Notes under the pieces: generated by a model | What the model was told of the DNA's origin: nothing | Seen by the model: the letters and a program-made list of their open reading frames with translations, nothing else | Databases searched by the model: none | Program-made: the position numbers and the translations under genes | Source: Hyphomicrobiales bacterium | Lineage (GTDB): Bacteria > Pseudomonadota > Alphaproteobacteria > Rhizobiales > Rhizobiaceae | Length of the DNA: 64,000 nt | Assembly (NCBI GenBank): GCA_900468805.1 | Contig: UEIF01000049.1 | Span: forward strand, 32,450 to 96,449 | Direction: 5' to 3' | Part shown: positions 16,163 to 24,921 of the stretch, piece by piece | Numbering within the stretch: position 1 is the first letter of the stretch | Layout of the letters: each line of letters starts with the position of its first letter

Positions 16163-17341
16163 TCAGCCCTTTACGAACAGCTGGCGTGGCACGTTCGACA
16201 GGCATTCGACGCCGGTTTCGGTGATCGCGATGCTCTCGGTGATTTCCAGCCCCATATCTTCGAGCCAGAGACCGGTCATGAAATGGAAGGTCATACCAGG
16301 CTTCAACTCCGTGCGGTCGCCCGGGCGAAGGCTCATGGTGCGTTCGCCCCAGTCCGGCGGATAGGACAGACCGATCGGATAGCCGGTGCGGTTGTCCTTG
16401 ATGATCCCGTATTTCTTCAACACGGCGAAGAAGGCATTGGCGATGTCTTCGCAGCTATTGCCCGGCCTTGCTGCGGAAAGACCGGCTTCCATGCCTTCGA
16501 GCGTCGCCTTTTCCGCGTCGAGAAAGGCCTGCGTCGGCTTGCCCAGGAATACGGTACGCGACAGCGGGCAATGGTAGCGCTTGTAGGCGCCGGCGATCTC
16601 GAAGAATGTTCCTTCGCCCAAGCGCATCGGCTTGTCATCCCAGGTCAGATGCGGGGCGGAGGCGTCCGCACCCGACGGCAGAAGCGGCACGATTGCCGGA
16701 TAATCGCCGCCGAATTCCGACGTGCCGCGAATGCCGGCATCATAGATCTCGGCAACGAGATCGCATTTGCGCATGCCGGGCTCAATGACGTCGACAATGC
16801 GCTTGTGCATCAGCTCGACGATCTTGCCTGCCTTGCGCATATAGTCGAGCTCTGTCGTGCTCTTGACCGCGCGCTGCCAGTTGACGAGGCTTGCCGCATC
16901 CTTGAAGCGGGCATTGGGCAGATGCTTCTGCAGGGATGCGAATGCGGCTGCCGAGAAGTAGTAATTGTCCATCTCAACGCCAACCATGAGGCTGGCCCAT
17001 TTGCGCTCATCGATGATCTGCGCCAGGAGATCCATCGGGTGGCGTTCGGTCGACTGGACGTAGTGATCCGGATAGCCGATGATATTGTCATGGTGCAGGT
17101 AAGCGGTGCGCTTTGCGCCATTGGCGTCCTGCTTGCGGCCGTACCAGATTGGTTCGCCGCTCGGCGGCACCAGGACGCACTGATGCACATAAAAGGACCA
17201 GCCATCATAACCGGTGAGCCAGTGCATGTTGGATGGATCGGTGACGATCAGGAGGTCGATCCCCGCCTTTTCCATCGCATGACGGGTTTTGGAAAGGCGC
17301 GCGGCATATTCCTCGCGCGTAAAATTCAGCGTCACGCTCAC
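16163..17341 (-). CDS. eutD: Ectoine hydrolase (EutD/DoeA, M24 peptidase-like)
   Basis: 392 residues: creatinase-type N-terminal domain (TDPSNMHWLTGYDGWSFY) and a pita-bread M24 domain. EutD/DoeA opens the ectoine ring to N-alpha-acetyl-L-2,4-diaminobutyrate. Family marks are GYPIGLSYPPDWGE and GMTFHFMTGLWLED, while the standard aminopeptidase metal ligands are only partly kept, as expected for a ring-opening hydrolase rather than a metallopeptidase. It overlaps eutC by 4 bases and is followed directly by eutE. Confidence 0.92.
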   Translation of the reverse strand: MSVTLNFTREEYAARLSKTRHAMEKAGIDLLIVTDPSNMHWLTGYDGWSFYVHQCVLVPPSGEPIWYGRKQDANGAKRTAYLHHDNIIGYPDHYVQSTERHPMDLLAQIIDERKWASLMVGVEMDNYYFSAAAFASLQKHLPNARFKDAASLVNWQRAVKSTTELDYMRKAGKIVELMHKRIVDVIEPGMRKCDLVAEIYDAGIRGTSEFGGDYPAIVPLLPSGADASAPHLTWDDKPMRLGEGTFFEIAGAYKRYHCPLSRTVFLGKPTQAFLDAEKATLEGMEAGLSAARPGNSCEDIANAFFAVLKKYGIIKDNRTGYPIGLSYPPDWGERTMSLRPGDRTELKPGMTFHFMTGLWLEDMGLEITESIAITETGVECLSNVPRQLFVKG

Positions 17342-18351
17342 GCTGCATCTCCCATTTTGATGTCGTTTTCGATCGTCTGCCCGCCTCCCGCGTCTTTCGC
17401 GCGGGCAAGGGCCAGATTGGCGATGGCGGTATCCTGCACGCCGGTGCCTGTGAGGTCGGCGAAGGTTATTGCTTCTGCGCTCGAGCGGCCAACTGCCTTG
17501 CCGACGATGACAGCTCCGAGTTCGCTAAACTGTCGGTCCGACGCGACTGCGCCCGCCTTGATGGCATGGTGCAACTCGCCGAGAATGCGGGTCTGCGAGA
17601 GCCGATCCGCGACGTAAGTCGCCCGAGCAAAGGCGGCCGGATCGATTTCGTTCTTGTGCTCTGCATCCGATCCCATAGCGGTCAGATGCTGACCAGGTTC
17701 GAGCCATTCAGCCATCAGGATCGGCTGTTCTGCGGGCGTCGTCGTGACGATAATATCTGCACCACGGACGGCTTCGCGTGGATCGGCAATGGCGGCGACC
17801 TCGATCCCGTGGTCGCGAGCGACGTCAGTGGCAAGCTTCTGCGCCTTTGCGTGGTCGCGTGACCAGATGCGCGCCGCTGTGATCGGGCGCACAAGCAGGA
17901 GAGCCGCGAGCTGCAGCCGCGCCTGCATGCCTGCACCAAAGATCGTTGCGACGCAGGCGTCTTGGCGTGACAGGTGCCGCGCGGCGACCGCACCGGCGGC
18001 TGCCGTGCGCACATCCGTGAGATAACCGTTGTCGAGAAAAAGGGCTTCGACCAATCCAGTCTTGGCGCTCAGCAGGATCATCAGCCCGTTGAGGCTCGGC
18101 AGACCGATCTTGGGGTTGTCGAAGAATCCGGGGCTGACCTTGATGGCGAGCCCGTCAAAGCCCGGCACGTAGGCCGTCTTGACGTCCACTTCACCACGAA
18201 AGTCCGGAATGTCCAGGCGCAGGATCGGCGGCATGGCAACGGCTTTGGTGGCGAGCGCAGCAAAGGCTTGCTCGACGCAATCGACGGCGGAGACGTCGAG
18301 CTTGACGATGGCGCGAAGGTCTTTCTCCATCAGGATGCTGATGCGGCTCAT
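17338..18351 (-). CDS. eutC: EutC, ornithine cyclodeaminase/mu-crystallin family
   Basis: 337 residues. The NAD-binding Rossmann segment is ATIFGAGMQARLQL, and the N-terminal part carries KVSPGFFDNPKIGLPSLNG, as in ornithine cyclodeaminase relatives. In hydroxyectoine users EutABC together are thought to convert hydroxyectoine to ectoine; EutC is the NAD(P)-dependent-reductase-like member. It overlaps eutB and eutD by 4 bases each, so the three are translationally coupled. The exact chemistry of this step is less firmly established than the ectoine steps. Confidence 0.88.
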   Translation of the reverse strand: MSRISILMEKDLRAIVKLDVSAVDCVEQAFAALATKAVAMPPILRLDIPDFRGEVDVKTAYVPGFDGLAIKVSPGFFDNPKIGLPSLNGLMILLSAKTGLVEALFLDNGYLTDVRTAAAGAVAARHLSRQDACVATIFGAGMQARLQLAALLLVRPITAARIWSRDHAKAQKLATDVARDHGIEVAAIADPREAVRGADIIVTTTPAEQPILMAEWLEPGQHLTAMGSDAEHKNEIDPAAFARATYVADRLSQTRILGELHHAIKAGAVASDRQFSELGAVIVGKAVGRSSAEAITFADLTGTGVQDTAIANLALARAKDAGGGQTIENDIKMGDAA

Positions 18352-19367
18352 GGGGCGGCCCTCGAGACGATTTTCTGGTGCAGCGCCGGGTCGATGTTGC
18401 CGCCTGAGATGATGATGGCTGTGGGGCCTGACAGTTCGACCTTGTTTGCGAGGATGGCGGCAATGCCGACCGCACCGGCACCCTCGACGGTTATGTTCTC
18501 TTCGCGCGCGGCATGGCGGATTCCTTCAGCAATCTCGTCTTCGGTCAGAAGCACGATGTCGTCCAGGAGATCGCGGCACAGGGTGAAGGTCACGTGGTTC
18601 GCAAGACCGATGCCGCCCCCAAGCGAATCCGCCAGCGTCTCCTCCTCGCGGACCGCGACAGGCTTGCCGGCGGCAAGCGCCGCGTGCATGGCTGCCCCAC
18701 GCTCCATCGAGATGCCGATGACGCGGATCTCAGGCTTCAAGGCCTTGACGGCAACGGCAATGCCGCCCGCCAGACCGCCGCCGGAAAGAGGCACCAACAC
18801 GGTCGTAAGTTCGGGCAGGGACTCAACAATTTCGAGACCGATCGTGCCTTGACCGGCCACGACGTTCGCATCGTCGAAAGGCGGGATCGGTATGAGGCCA
18901 CGGCTTTCGATCAAGCGTTCGACTTCTTCTTGCGCGTCATCCTGCGATATGCCGACAAGGCGGATTTCGGCGCCGAGCGTTCGGACCGCTTCGACCTTGT
19001 TGGCTGGAACGAGCGACGACATGCAGATGGTGGCAGGAACGCTCAATTCGCGTGCGGCATACGCGACGGCGCGACCGTGATTTCCTGTCGAGGCGGTGAC
19101 GAGGCCGCGCTTGCGCTCAGCATCACCCAGCGACAGGATCGCATTCATCGCGCCGCGCAGCTTGAAGGCGCCGATGGGTTGGCATGTTTCGAGCTTGAGA
19201 TGGACGGGTTGACCGGTGCGTTCGGAGAGCGTGCTGGAACGAACGAGTGGTGTGCACGCCACCCCGCCGGCGATGCGAGCGGCAGCCTGCTCGATGTCCG
19301 CCAGAATGACTGGCAGCACCTTTTCTTCAGTCGATCTGGACAGGATTTCGCTCTTCATGATTGTCAT
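18348..19367 (-). CDS. eutB: EutB, PLP-dependent threonine dehydratase-like enzyme
   Basis: 339 residues, fold type II PLP enzyme. The Schiff-base lysine is K69 in GAFKLRGAMNAI; the phosphate loop is PLSGGGLAGG and the substrate loop STGNHGRAV. With EutA and EutC it is proposed to convert hydroxyectoine into ectoine. First gene of the catabolic transcript in this window, starting 67 bases after the regulator gene's stop; eutA, which usually precedes it, is not present. Ordinary threonine dehydratase is the alternative reading but the neighbourhood argues against it. Confidence 0.88.
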   Translation of the reverse strand: MTIMKSEILSRSTEEKVLPVILADIEQAAARIAGGVACTPLVRSSTLSERTGQPVHLKLETCQPIGAFKLRGAMNAILSLGDAERKRGLVTASTGNHGRAVAYAARELSVPATICMSSLVPANKVEAVRTLGAEIRLVGISQDDAQEEVERLIESRGLIPIPPFDDANVVAGQGTIGLEIVESLPELTTVLVPLSGGGLAGGIAVAVKALKPEIRVIGISMERGAAMHAALAAGKPVAVREEETLADSLGGGIGLANHVTFTLCRDLLDDIVLLTEDEIAEGIRHAAREENITVEGAGAVGIAAILANKVELSGPTAIIISGGNIDPALHQKIVSRAAP

Positions 19368-19396
19368 GTTGAGAGCGAAGTAAAATCATGTCAATT

Positions 19397-19421
19397 ATTA
19401 TATTGTAATGATTCAATGATT
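19397..19421 (-). promoter_or_regulatory. Putative eut promoter with tandem AATGATT repeats (MocR-type operator)
   Basis: The 67-base gap between the MocR-type regulator and eutB is very AT-rich. On the minus strand a perfect -10 box TATAAT lies at 19402-19397, and two direct repeats AATGATT (plus-strand reading) lie at 19407-19413 and 19415-19421, overlapping the spacer between -10 and -35. MocR/GabR regulators commonly bind direct repeats near the promoter, so these are a plausible EnuR operator. Not tested. Confidence 0.5.
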
Positions 19422-19434
19422 GTCGTGCGAGCCT

Positions 19435-20883
19435 CTAGCCGATCGAGCCGATATCATAGACCGGCGGCAGTTGCTCGAAGGCTTGCCTCACGGTCGTCAG
19501 CGCCTTGGCCAGGCTTGCATGGTTCAGGCGTCCACCCAGACAGATACGAATGCCGCCACCATGGCCCGGTCCGGCAATGAAGGGTTCGGAGGGCGTGACC
19601 GCGACATTCTGATTGGTCAGCGAACGGACCAGACCGTCCTCGGTCCAGTGCGATGGGACCTTGAGCCAGGCGCAGAGCGACAGCGGGTGACTAGAGGCGA
19701 TATGGTCACCGAGGATTTCCGTTGCGATGGCTTGCCGCGCGCGTGCCTCATCACGCTGGATTTCCAGCAATCGTTGCGCGGTACCGTTCTCGACCCAGCG
19801 CGTGGCGATTTCGCCGGTCAGATAGGTGCCGCTCCAGCTCGATACGCGCAGGATCGAGGCGGCGCGAATGGAATAGGCGGGCGGAACGACGAGATAGCCA
19901 ACGCGCAACCCTGTCAGCACCGCCTTGGTGAAACTCGTGACGAAGAAACCGAGATCGGGCAACATCTCGGTGATCGAAGGCAGGTCCTCCTCGATCATCG
20001 GACGATAGACCTCATCTTCGATGACGAAAACACCATAACGCGCCGCAATTGCAGCAATCTCACGCCTGCGTGCGGCGCCTGAGACATGGCTTGTCGGATT
20101 ATTGAGTGTCGGAATGACCACTAGTGCCCGGACGCCGCCTGCCGCACAGACGGTTTCCAGCGCATCGGGCAAAATGCCCTCATCGTCCGTGGGTAAGCCC
20201 TTCAGGCTGAAGCCGAGGATATTGGAAAGCCCGATGATGCCGTGATCGGTTAGATTTTCACACAAGACGACATCGCCGGAGCGGACAATGCAGGTCAAAG
20301 CGAGAAAAATACCATGGGCGGCACCGTTGGTAACGAGAATGCGGTCTGCCCCGGCCGTGACGCCGAGCGTGCGCAACCAGATGCGCGCCGTCTCTCGGTG
20401 ACGATCAAGGCCGGCGATCGGGCGGCAGGGACGCATGAAGCTTGCATTGTCGCCGTCGGCCAGCTCGCGAAGGATCTCGCGCGACGCGGTTTCATGCGCA
20501 TCGAGATAGACGCCGCGAATAATGGAGAGGTCGAGCACCTCGTTGGCACTATGATCCAGCATCATGCGTCCGGCACGGTCCGTCACGCGTGTCTTGACGA
20601 AGGTGCCGCGTCCGATCTCACCGCTCAGATAGCCGAGCCGCTCAGCCTCCTTGTAGGAGAGGCTGACGGTCTGCACGGAAAGGCAGAGTTCCCGCGCGAG
20701 ATCGCGATGCGTCGGCATGCGATCCATCGGCTTAAGGACGCCGGCATCGATATCGGCGATAATGCGCTCGGTGAGCGCTGCATGCTTCGTCTCACCCTTT
20801 TGCTTGGCGAGGTTCGGCCGCCATGCCACCGGCTTTGTTGCCGTGATCGGATCAAGGTTGAGGGGATTGGCCTGACGTCGCAT
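19435..20883 (-). CDS. enuR: MocR/GntR-type regulator with aminotransferase domain (EnuR/EutR-like)
   Basis: 482 residues: an N-terminal GntR winged helix (about residues 28-100; HRDLARELCLSVQTVSLSYKEAERLGYL) joined to a fold type I aminotransferase domain with the PLP lysine K320 in SFTKAVLTGLRVGY. In Ruegeria pomeroyi EnuR of this architecture represses ectoine import/catabolism genes and is relieved by the intermediates N-acetyl-diaminobutyrate and diaminobutyrate bound through PLP. The place between the doe and eut-ehu groups makes the same role very likely. It reads towards eutB with a 67-base promoter-containing gap. Confidence 0.88.
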   Translation of the reverse strand: MRRQANPLNLDPITATKPVAWRPNLAKQKGETKHAALTERIIADIDAGVLKPMDRMPTHRDLARELCLSVQTVSLSYKEAERLGYLSGEIGRGTFVKTRVTDRAGRMMLDHSANEVLDLSIIRGVYLDAHETASREILRELADGDNASFMRPCRPIAGLDRHRETARIWLRTLGVTAGADRILVTNGAAHGIFLALTCIVRSGDVVLCENLTDHGIIGLSNILGFSLKGLPTDDEGILPDALETVCAAGGVRALVVIPTLNNPTSHVSGAARRREIAAIAARYGVFVIEDEVYRPMIEEDLPSITEMLPDLGFFVTSFTKAVLTGLRVGYLVVPPAYSIRAASILRVSSWSGTYLTGEIATRWVENGTAQRLLEIQRDEARARQAIATEILGDHIASSHPLSLCAWLKVPSHWTEDGLVRSLTNQNVAVTPSEPFIAGPGHGGGIRICLGGRLNHASLAKALTTVRQAFEQLPPVYDIGSIG

Positions 20884-21062
20884 GAAATTGTCTCGTTTTA
20901 ATGACGATTATTTCATGACATTATGCACGCTTCATCGCAAAAGATGAAGCCTTATGCATCGTGAACCGTGATTGCTTCAGGAATAATCACGATCGTCGCG
21001 ATTTTTACTGAGAAACGGGCGTTGCCAGGCGAGGCTTATCTCGCCCGGCAGCTGTGCTTGCC

Positions 21063-22466
21063 TCAGATCGTCTCGCCAGCCTGGACCAATTCGTCCATGA
21101 CGGAGCGGACAGCGGATTCGGCGATGGCAACGATCTCGTCGACTTCTTCCTTTGTCGTGACGAGCGGCGGTGCAAAACCCAAGATATCGCCATGCGGCAT
21201 GGCACGGGCAATGAGGCCCCGACTGCGCGCCGCCTTCGAGATCCGTGCGCCGACAGCGAGGCCGGGTGCAAAACGCACCTTCTTTTCCCGATCCGCAACG
21301 AATTCGATGGCGCCCATCAAGCCGACGCCGCGCACTTCGCCGACGATCGGAAGCTGAGCGAACCTGGCCTTCAGCTGCGCCTGGAAATAGGTGCCGACCG
21401 TGCGCGCATTCCCTGGCAGATCCTCCTTCTCGACGATGTCGAGAACGGCGTTTGCTGCTGCGGCGCCAATCGGATGGCCGGAATAGGTGTAGCCGTGCGA
21501 GAAAGCGCCGACGCGGTCGGCCCCTTCTTCCATCACCTTGTAGACCTTCTCGCCGACGATGGCCCCCGATAGCGGGAAGTAAGCCGAGGTGAGGCCTTTG
21601 GCGACGGTGATCAGATCGGGTTCGATACCGTAGTGCTGCGATCCGAACATCGAGCCGGTACGACCGAAACCGGTGATGACTTCGTCGGCGATGAGCAGGA
21701 TATCGTATTTCCGGAGGACCTTTTGCACTTCGTCCCAATAGCCCTGCGGCGGCGGGGTGATGCCGCCGGTGCCGAGCACCGGTTCGGCGATGAAGGCACC
21801 GATCGTGTCCGGGTCTTCGCGCAGGATCAGGGCTTCAAGCTCGTCAGCGCGGCGCTTGGAAAATTCGACTTCCGTCTCACCTGCTTCTGCGCCCCAATAG
21901 TGATGCGGCACGCCGGTGTGGAGAATGCCGGCACGCGGCAGGTCCATGTGGTCGTGGTAAAAACTCATGCCGGTCATCGAGCCGGAGACGACGCTGCAAC
22001 CGTGATAGCCCCGTTCGCGGGAGATGATCTTCTTCTTGTTCGGCTTGCCGCGCAGGTTGTTGTAGTACCAGACGAGCTTTGCTTGCGTTTCGTTGGCATC
22101 GGAACCCGACATGCCGTAGAAAACCTTACTCATCTTGCCGGGCGCCATTTTCACCAGACGATCGGAGAGGATCGCGAGCTCATCCGTCGTGTGGGCGGCA
22201 TAGGTATGGTAATAGGCCAGGCGGTAGGCTTGGCGCGAGATTGCCTCGGCCACCTCGGTGCGGCCATAGCCGACATTGACGCAGTAGAGACCGGCGAAAC
22301 CGTCGATCAGCTGCTTGCCGTTCGCATCCTGAATGCGGATGCCCTTGCCGGTTTCAACGATCGTCGGATCACCCAACTTGCCGCTGGCGAAATCCTTGAG
22401 CTGCGTGAAGGGATGCAGGACCGAGTTCCGGTCCATCTCGGCGATCTGGTTGGGGTTGATGGTCAT
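21063..22466 (-). CDS. doeD: Class III aminotransferase, diaminobutyrate transaminase (DoeD-like)
   Basis: 467 residues from the ATG at 22466, which has AAGGATCC upstream; the frame is open to 22577 inside doeC. Omega-aminotransferase features: FAGLYCVNVGYGRTEV, GSDANETQAKLVW, the acidic PLP-ring contact ADEVITGFGRTG and the Schiff-base lysine K290 in TVAKGLTSAYFPLSG. In ectoine breakdown the enzyme converts L-2,4-diaminobutyrate to aspartate-semialdehyde. It follows doeC by 14 bases. On sequence alone it could also be a taurine- or GABA-pyruvate transaminase; the locus favours DoeD. Confidence 0.87.
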   Translation of the reverse strand: MTINPNQIAEMDRNSVLHPFTQLKDFASGKLGDPTIVETGKGIRIQDANGKQLIDGFAGLYCVNVGYGRTEVAEAISRQAYRLAYYHTYAAHTTDELAILSDRLVKMAPGKMSKVFYGMSGSDANETQAKLVWYYNNLRGKPNKKKIISRERGYHGCSVVSGSMTGMSFYHDHMDLPRAGILHTGVPHHYWGAEAGETEVEFSKRRADELEALILREDPDTIGAFIAEPVLGTGGITPPPQGYWDEVQKVLRKYDILLIADEVITGFGRTGSMFGSQHYGIEPDLITVAKGLTSAYFPLSGAIVGEKVYKVMEEGADRVGAFSHGYTYSGHPIGAAAANAVLDIVEKEDLPGNARTVGTYFQAQLKARFAQLPIVGEVRGVGLMGAIEFVADREKKVRFAPGLAVGARISKAARSRGLIARAMPHGDILGFAPPLVTTKEEVDEIVAIAESAVRSVMDELVQAGETI

Positions 22467-22480
22467 AACAACGGATCCTT

Positions 22481-23959
22481 TCATGCAGCGAGGTTGCCGA
22501 AGCAGACATATTTTGCTTCGAGATATTCCAGGAGGCCGTGGCGCGAGCCTTCGCGACCAAGGCCGGATTGTTTCCAACCACCGAAGGGTATCGGCGCGCC
22601 GGTGAATTTCGGCGTATTGACGGCGATCATGCCGTATTCAAGCCGATCGGTGAGGCGCATCGCTCGGCCGAGATCGTTGGTGTAGACGTAGGCTGCCAGT
22701 CCCATCTCGGTGGCATTGGCACGGGCGAGCACGTCCTGCTCGTTATCGAACGGCAGAATTGCAGCGACCGGGCCGAAGGTTTCTTCGCGTGCAATCAGCA
22801 TGTCGTCGGTGACATCTGCAAGCACGGTCGGCGTGACGAAATTGCCGCCGAGCGGGCTGTCCTGCCCGCCGCAGACGAGACGTGCACCGGCAGAAAGCGC
22901 CTGCGCAATCTGCTGGCGGCATTTTTCGGCGACCGAAGGGCGCGTCATCGGCCCGATATCGGTGCCGGGTTCAAGACCATGGCCGACCTTCAGCTCTTGG
23001 GTCGCCTTGGCGAAGGCATCCACGAACCGATCGTACTGGCCGCGCTGGACGTAAATCCTGTTGGCGGCAAGGCAATCCTGGCCCGACGTGGCGAATTTTG
23101 CGCCGATACAGCCCTTTACGGCTTTGGAAAGCTCGGTGTCGTCGAACAGGATGAAAGGTGCATGGCCGCCAAGTTCCAACGAGGCCTTCTTCACGGTCGC
23201 CGCCGATTGTGTAAGCAGGATGCGTCCTACTTCTGTCGAGCCGGTGAAGGAAAAGGCCCGCACGTCCGTGTGCTCCAGCAGACGGCGCGCAAGCGGCGCG
23301 GCTTCGCCTGTGAGCACCTGGAAGACACCTGCGGGCATCCCGGCCTCCTGCGCAAGTTTTGCCAAGGCAAGTGCTGAAAGCGGTGTTTCCGGGGCAGGCT
23401 TGACGATCATGGTGCAGCCGGCCGCCAGTGCAGCACCCGCCTTGCGGGTAATCATGGCGGAGGGAAAGTTCCACGGCGTGATCGCGACAGTGACGCCAAG
23501 CGGCTGCATCTGTACCGAAAGGCGGCTGCCAGGCAGGTGGCTCGGAAGAGTTTCGCCATAGGCGCGCTCGCCTTCGCCGGCAAACCATTCAAGGAAACTC
23601 GCGGCGTAGGAAATCTCGCCGAGCGACTCTGCCAGCGGCTTGCCCTGTTCGGCCGTCATGATGACGGCGAGATCCTGGGCGTTATCGCGCATCAGCCTGC
23701 CCCATGCGCGCAGGACCTGACCGCGTTCGATGGGTAGCTTGTCACGCCAGTCGAGGAAGGCATTTCTTGCGCCTTCGACTGCGGCATCGGCATCTTCGAG
23801 CGAGCAGGCCGCGACATCTGCGATCTGCTCGCCGGTTGCGGGATCGATGACGCTCAGGATCTCTCTGCGCACGGTCCATGTGCCGTTCAGAAAGGCCCGG
23901 CGCTCGATCAGATCGGGTCGTTTCAGGTTTTTCAGCGCAGTGCTGGCGATGCCTTCCAT
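22481..23959 (-). CDS. doeC: Aldehyde dehydrogenase, aspartate-semialdehyde to aspartate (DoeC-like, GabD family)
   Basis: 492 residues from the ATG at 23959, with GGAG 8 bases upstream; a TTG at 23971 is the other possible start. It has the NAD(P)-dependent aldehyde dehydrogenase layout: PWNFPSAMITRK, the base Glu in LELGGHAPF and the catalytic cysteine C296 in SGQDCLAANR. It closely resembles succinate-semialdehyde dehydrogenase; in ectoine loci this member oxidises aspartate-semialdehyde to aspartate. First gene of the doeC-doeD-regulator run and divergent from the Lrp-type gene. Confidence 0.87.
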   Translation of the reverse strand: MEGIASTALKNLKRPDLIERRAFLNGTWTVRREILSVIDPATGEQIADVAACSLEDADAAVEGARNAFLDWRDKLPIERGQVLRAWGRLMRDNAQDLAVIMTAEQGKPLAESLGEISYAASFLEWFAGEGERAYGETLPSHLPGSRLSVQMQPLGVTVAITPWNFPSAMITRKAGAALAAGCTMIVKPAPETPLSALALAKLAQEAGMPAGVFQVLTGEAAPLARRLLEHTDVRAFSFTGSTEVGRILLTQSAATVKKASLELGGHAPFILFDDTELSKAVKGCIGAKFATSGQDCLAANRIYVQRGQYDRFVDAFAKATQELKVGHGLEPGTDIGPMTRPSVAEKCRQQIAQALSAGARLVCGGQDSPLGGNFVTPTVLADVTDDMLIAREETFGPVAAILPFDNEQDVLARANATEMGLAAYVYTNDLGRAMRLTDRLEYGMIAVNTPKFTGAPIPFGGWKQSGLGREGSRHGLLEYLEAKYVCFGNLAA

Positions 23960-24080
23960 GCGGAGCTCCAAATGGGGTTTACAGAGAGACTAACCGCGCG
24001 CCATGATCGAATGGCTGCATTGATTTCATCCTTCATGCAGGAATTATGCTTAAACTGGACACTGACCGCAGGATTTCTGC

Positions 24081-24548
24081 ATGACTACTCTCGACAGAGC
24101 CGACAGAGCGCTGCTCGCCGCCGTTCAGAAAAACAATCGCCTGACCTCGGAAGAGTTGGCACAGATCGTCAATCTCTCGCCGACTGCCTGTCAGCGACGG
24201 CTGAAGCGGTTGCGTGAAGAAGGGGTGATCGAGGCAGACGTATCGATCGTCTCGCCCAAGGCTGCGGGGCGCGGTGTCACCATGATCGTTCTTGTCTCGC
24301 TGGAGCGTGAACGGGCCGATATCGTCGATCGATTCAAGGCGGCGATCCGCGCCACCAAGGAAGTGATGATCGGCTATTACGTGACGGGTGATGCCGATTT
24401 CATCCTGGTGATTACGGCGAAGGACATGGAGGACTACGAAGCCTTTACGCGTCGGTTCTTCTATGAGAACCACGATATCAAAGGTTTCAAAACGATGGTT
24501 GTAATGGATCGAGTGAAGGCTGGCTTTGCCTTCCCGATAGAGGACTGA
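24081..24548 (+). CDS. doeX: Lrp/AsnC-family regulator (DoeX-like)
   Basis: 155 residues: N-terminal helix-turn-helix (LTSEELAQIVNLSPTACQRRLKRL, about residues 19-43) and a C-terminal RAM ligand-sensing domain (GYYVTGDADFILVITAKDMEDYE). Ectoine catabolic loci often contain an AsnC/Lrp gene, DoeX in Halomonas, which binds upstream of the catabolic genes. Here it is divergent from doeC with 121 bases between the starts, so it probably acts on that shared promoter. Confidence 0.85.
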   Translation: MTTLDRADRALLAAVQKNNRLTSEELAQIVNLSPTACQRRLKRLREEGVIEADVSIVSPKAAGRGVTMIVLVSLERERADIVDRFKAAIRATKEVMIGYYVTGDADFILVITAKDMEDYEAFTRRFFYENHDIKGFKTMVVMDRVKAGFAFPIED

Positions 24549-24856
24549 TGGCACCGAGAGGTTTTCCAAAGTCCGCGTTGTTTCCGTTTTCTGCCGATCG
24601 ACGCGCATTTGGCTTTCGCAACGGCATGTGAACGTCAACCTCCAACACTCTTGCAAAAGCTGCCGATATCGAGACGGTTACGTCCTCCTTCCCCCGCTGG
24701 GCACGCCAACATAAGACCGATCAATCTCAGAATTCCGGCGAGATGCGTTCCTGCGAAGACCCTTTGGCTGGACGCAGACGTCTGAGGTTTCATCGGATCG
24801 CTTATTGAACATCCATTCGACAAGAATGCATATGTGAAACCTTCGCATACGGTCTC
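24549..24856. other. Intergenic stretch without a recognisable gene
   Basis: Between the Lrp-type gene and the LacI promoter there are about 310 bases in which I see no coding frame with family resemblance, no clear hairpin terminator and no repeat. Short open frames on the minus strand lack good ribosome sites. Confidence 0.5.
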
Positions 24857-24914
24857 TTGACAGCTCCTCTCTTGTCGTGGAGTGTAAGTAAAGCGGTTTA
24901 CTAAAGCGGTTTAC
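24857..24914 (+). promoter_or_regulatory. LacI-gene promoter with two tandem 13-bp operators
   Basis: A perfect -35 box TTGACA stands at 24857-24862. Downstream, the 13-base word TAAAGCGGTTTAC occurs twice, back to back, at 24889-24901 and 24902-24914; with the preceding G the first copy is GTAAAGCGGTTTAC, an imperfect palindrome with the central CG typical of LacI/GalR-family operators. The second copy ends 7 bases before the LacI-type start codon, so a bound repressor would cover both the promoter and the ribosome site: probable autoregulation of the whole operon. Confidence 0.65.
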
Positions 24915-24921
24915 AAGCTGG

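Noticed and set aside
20967..20991. Imperfect inverted repeat CGTGATT/AATCACG between the regulator and doeD
   Set aside because: Short arms, no T-run; neither a clear terminator nor a clear operator.
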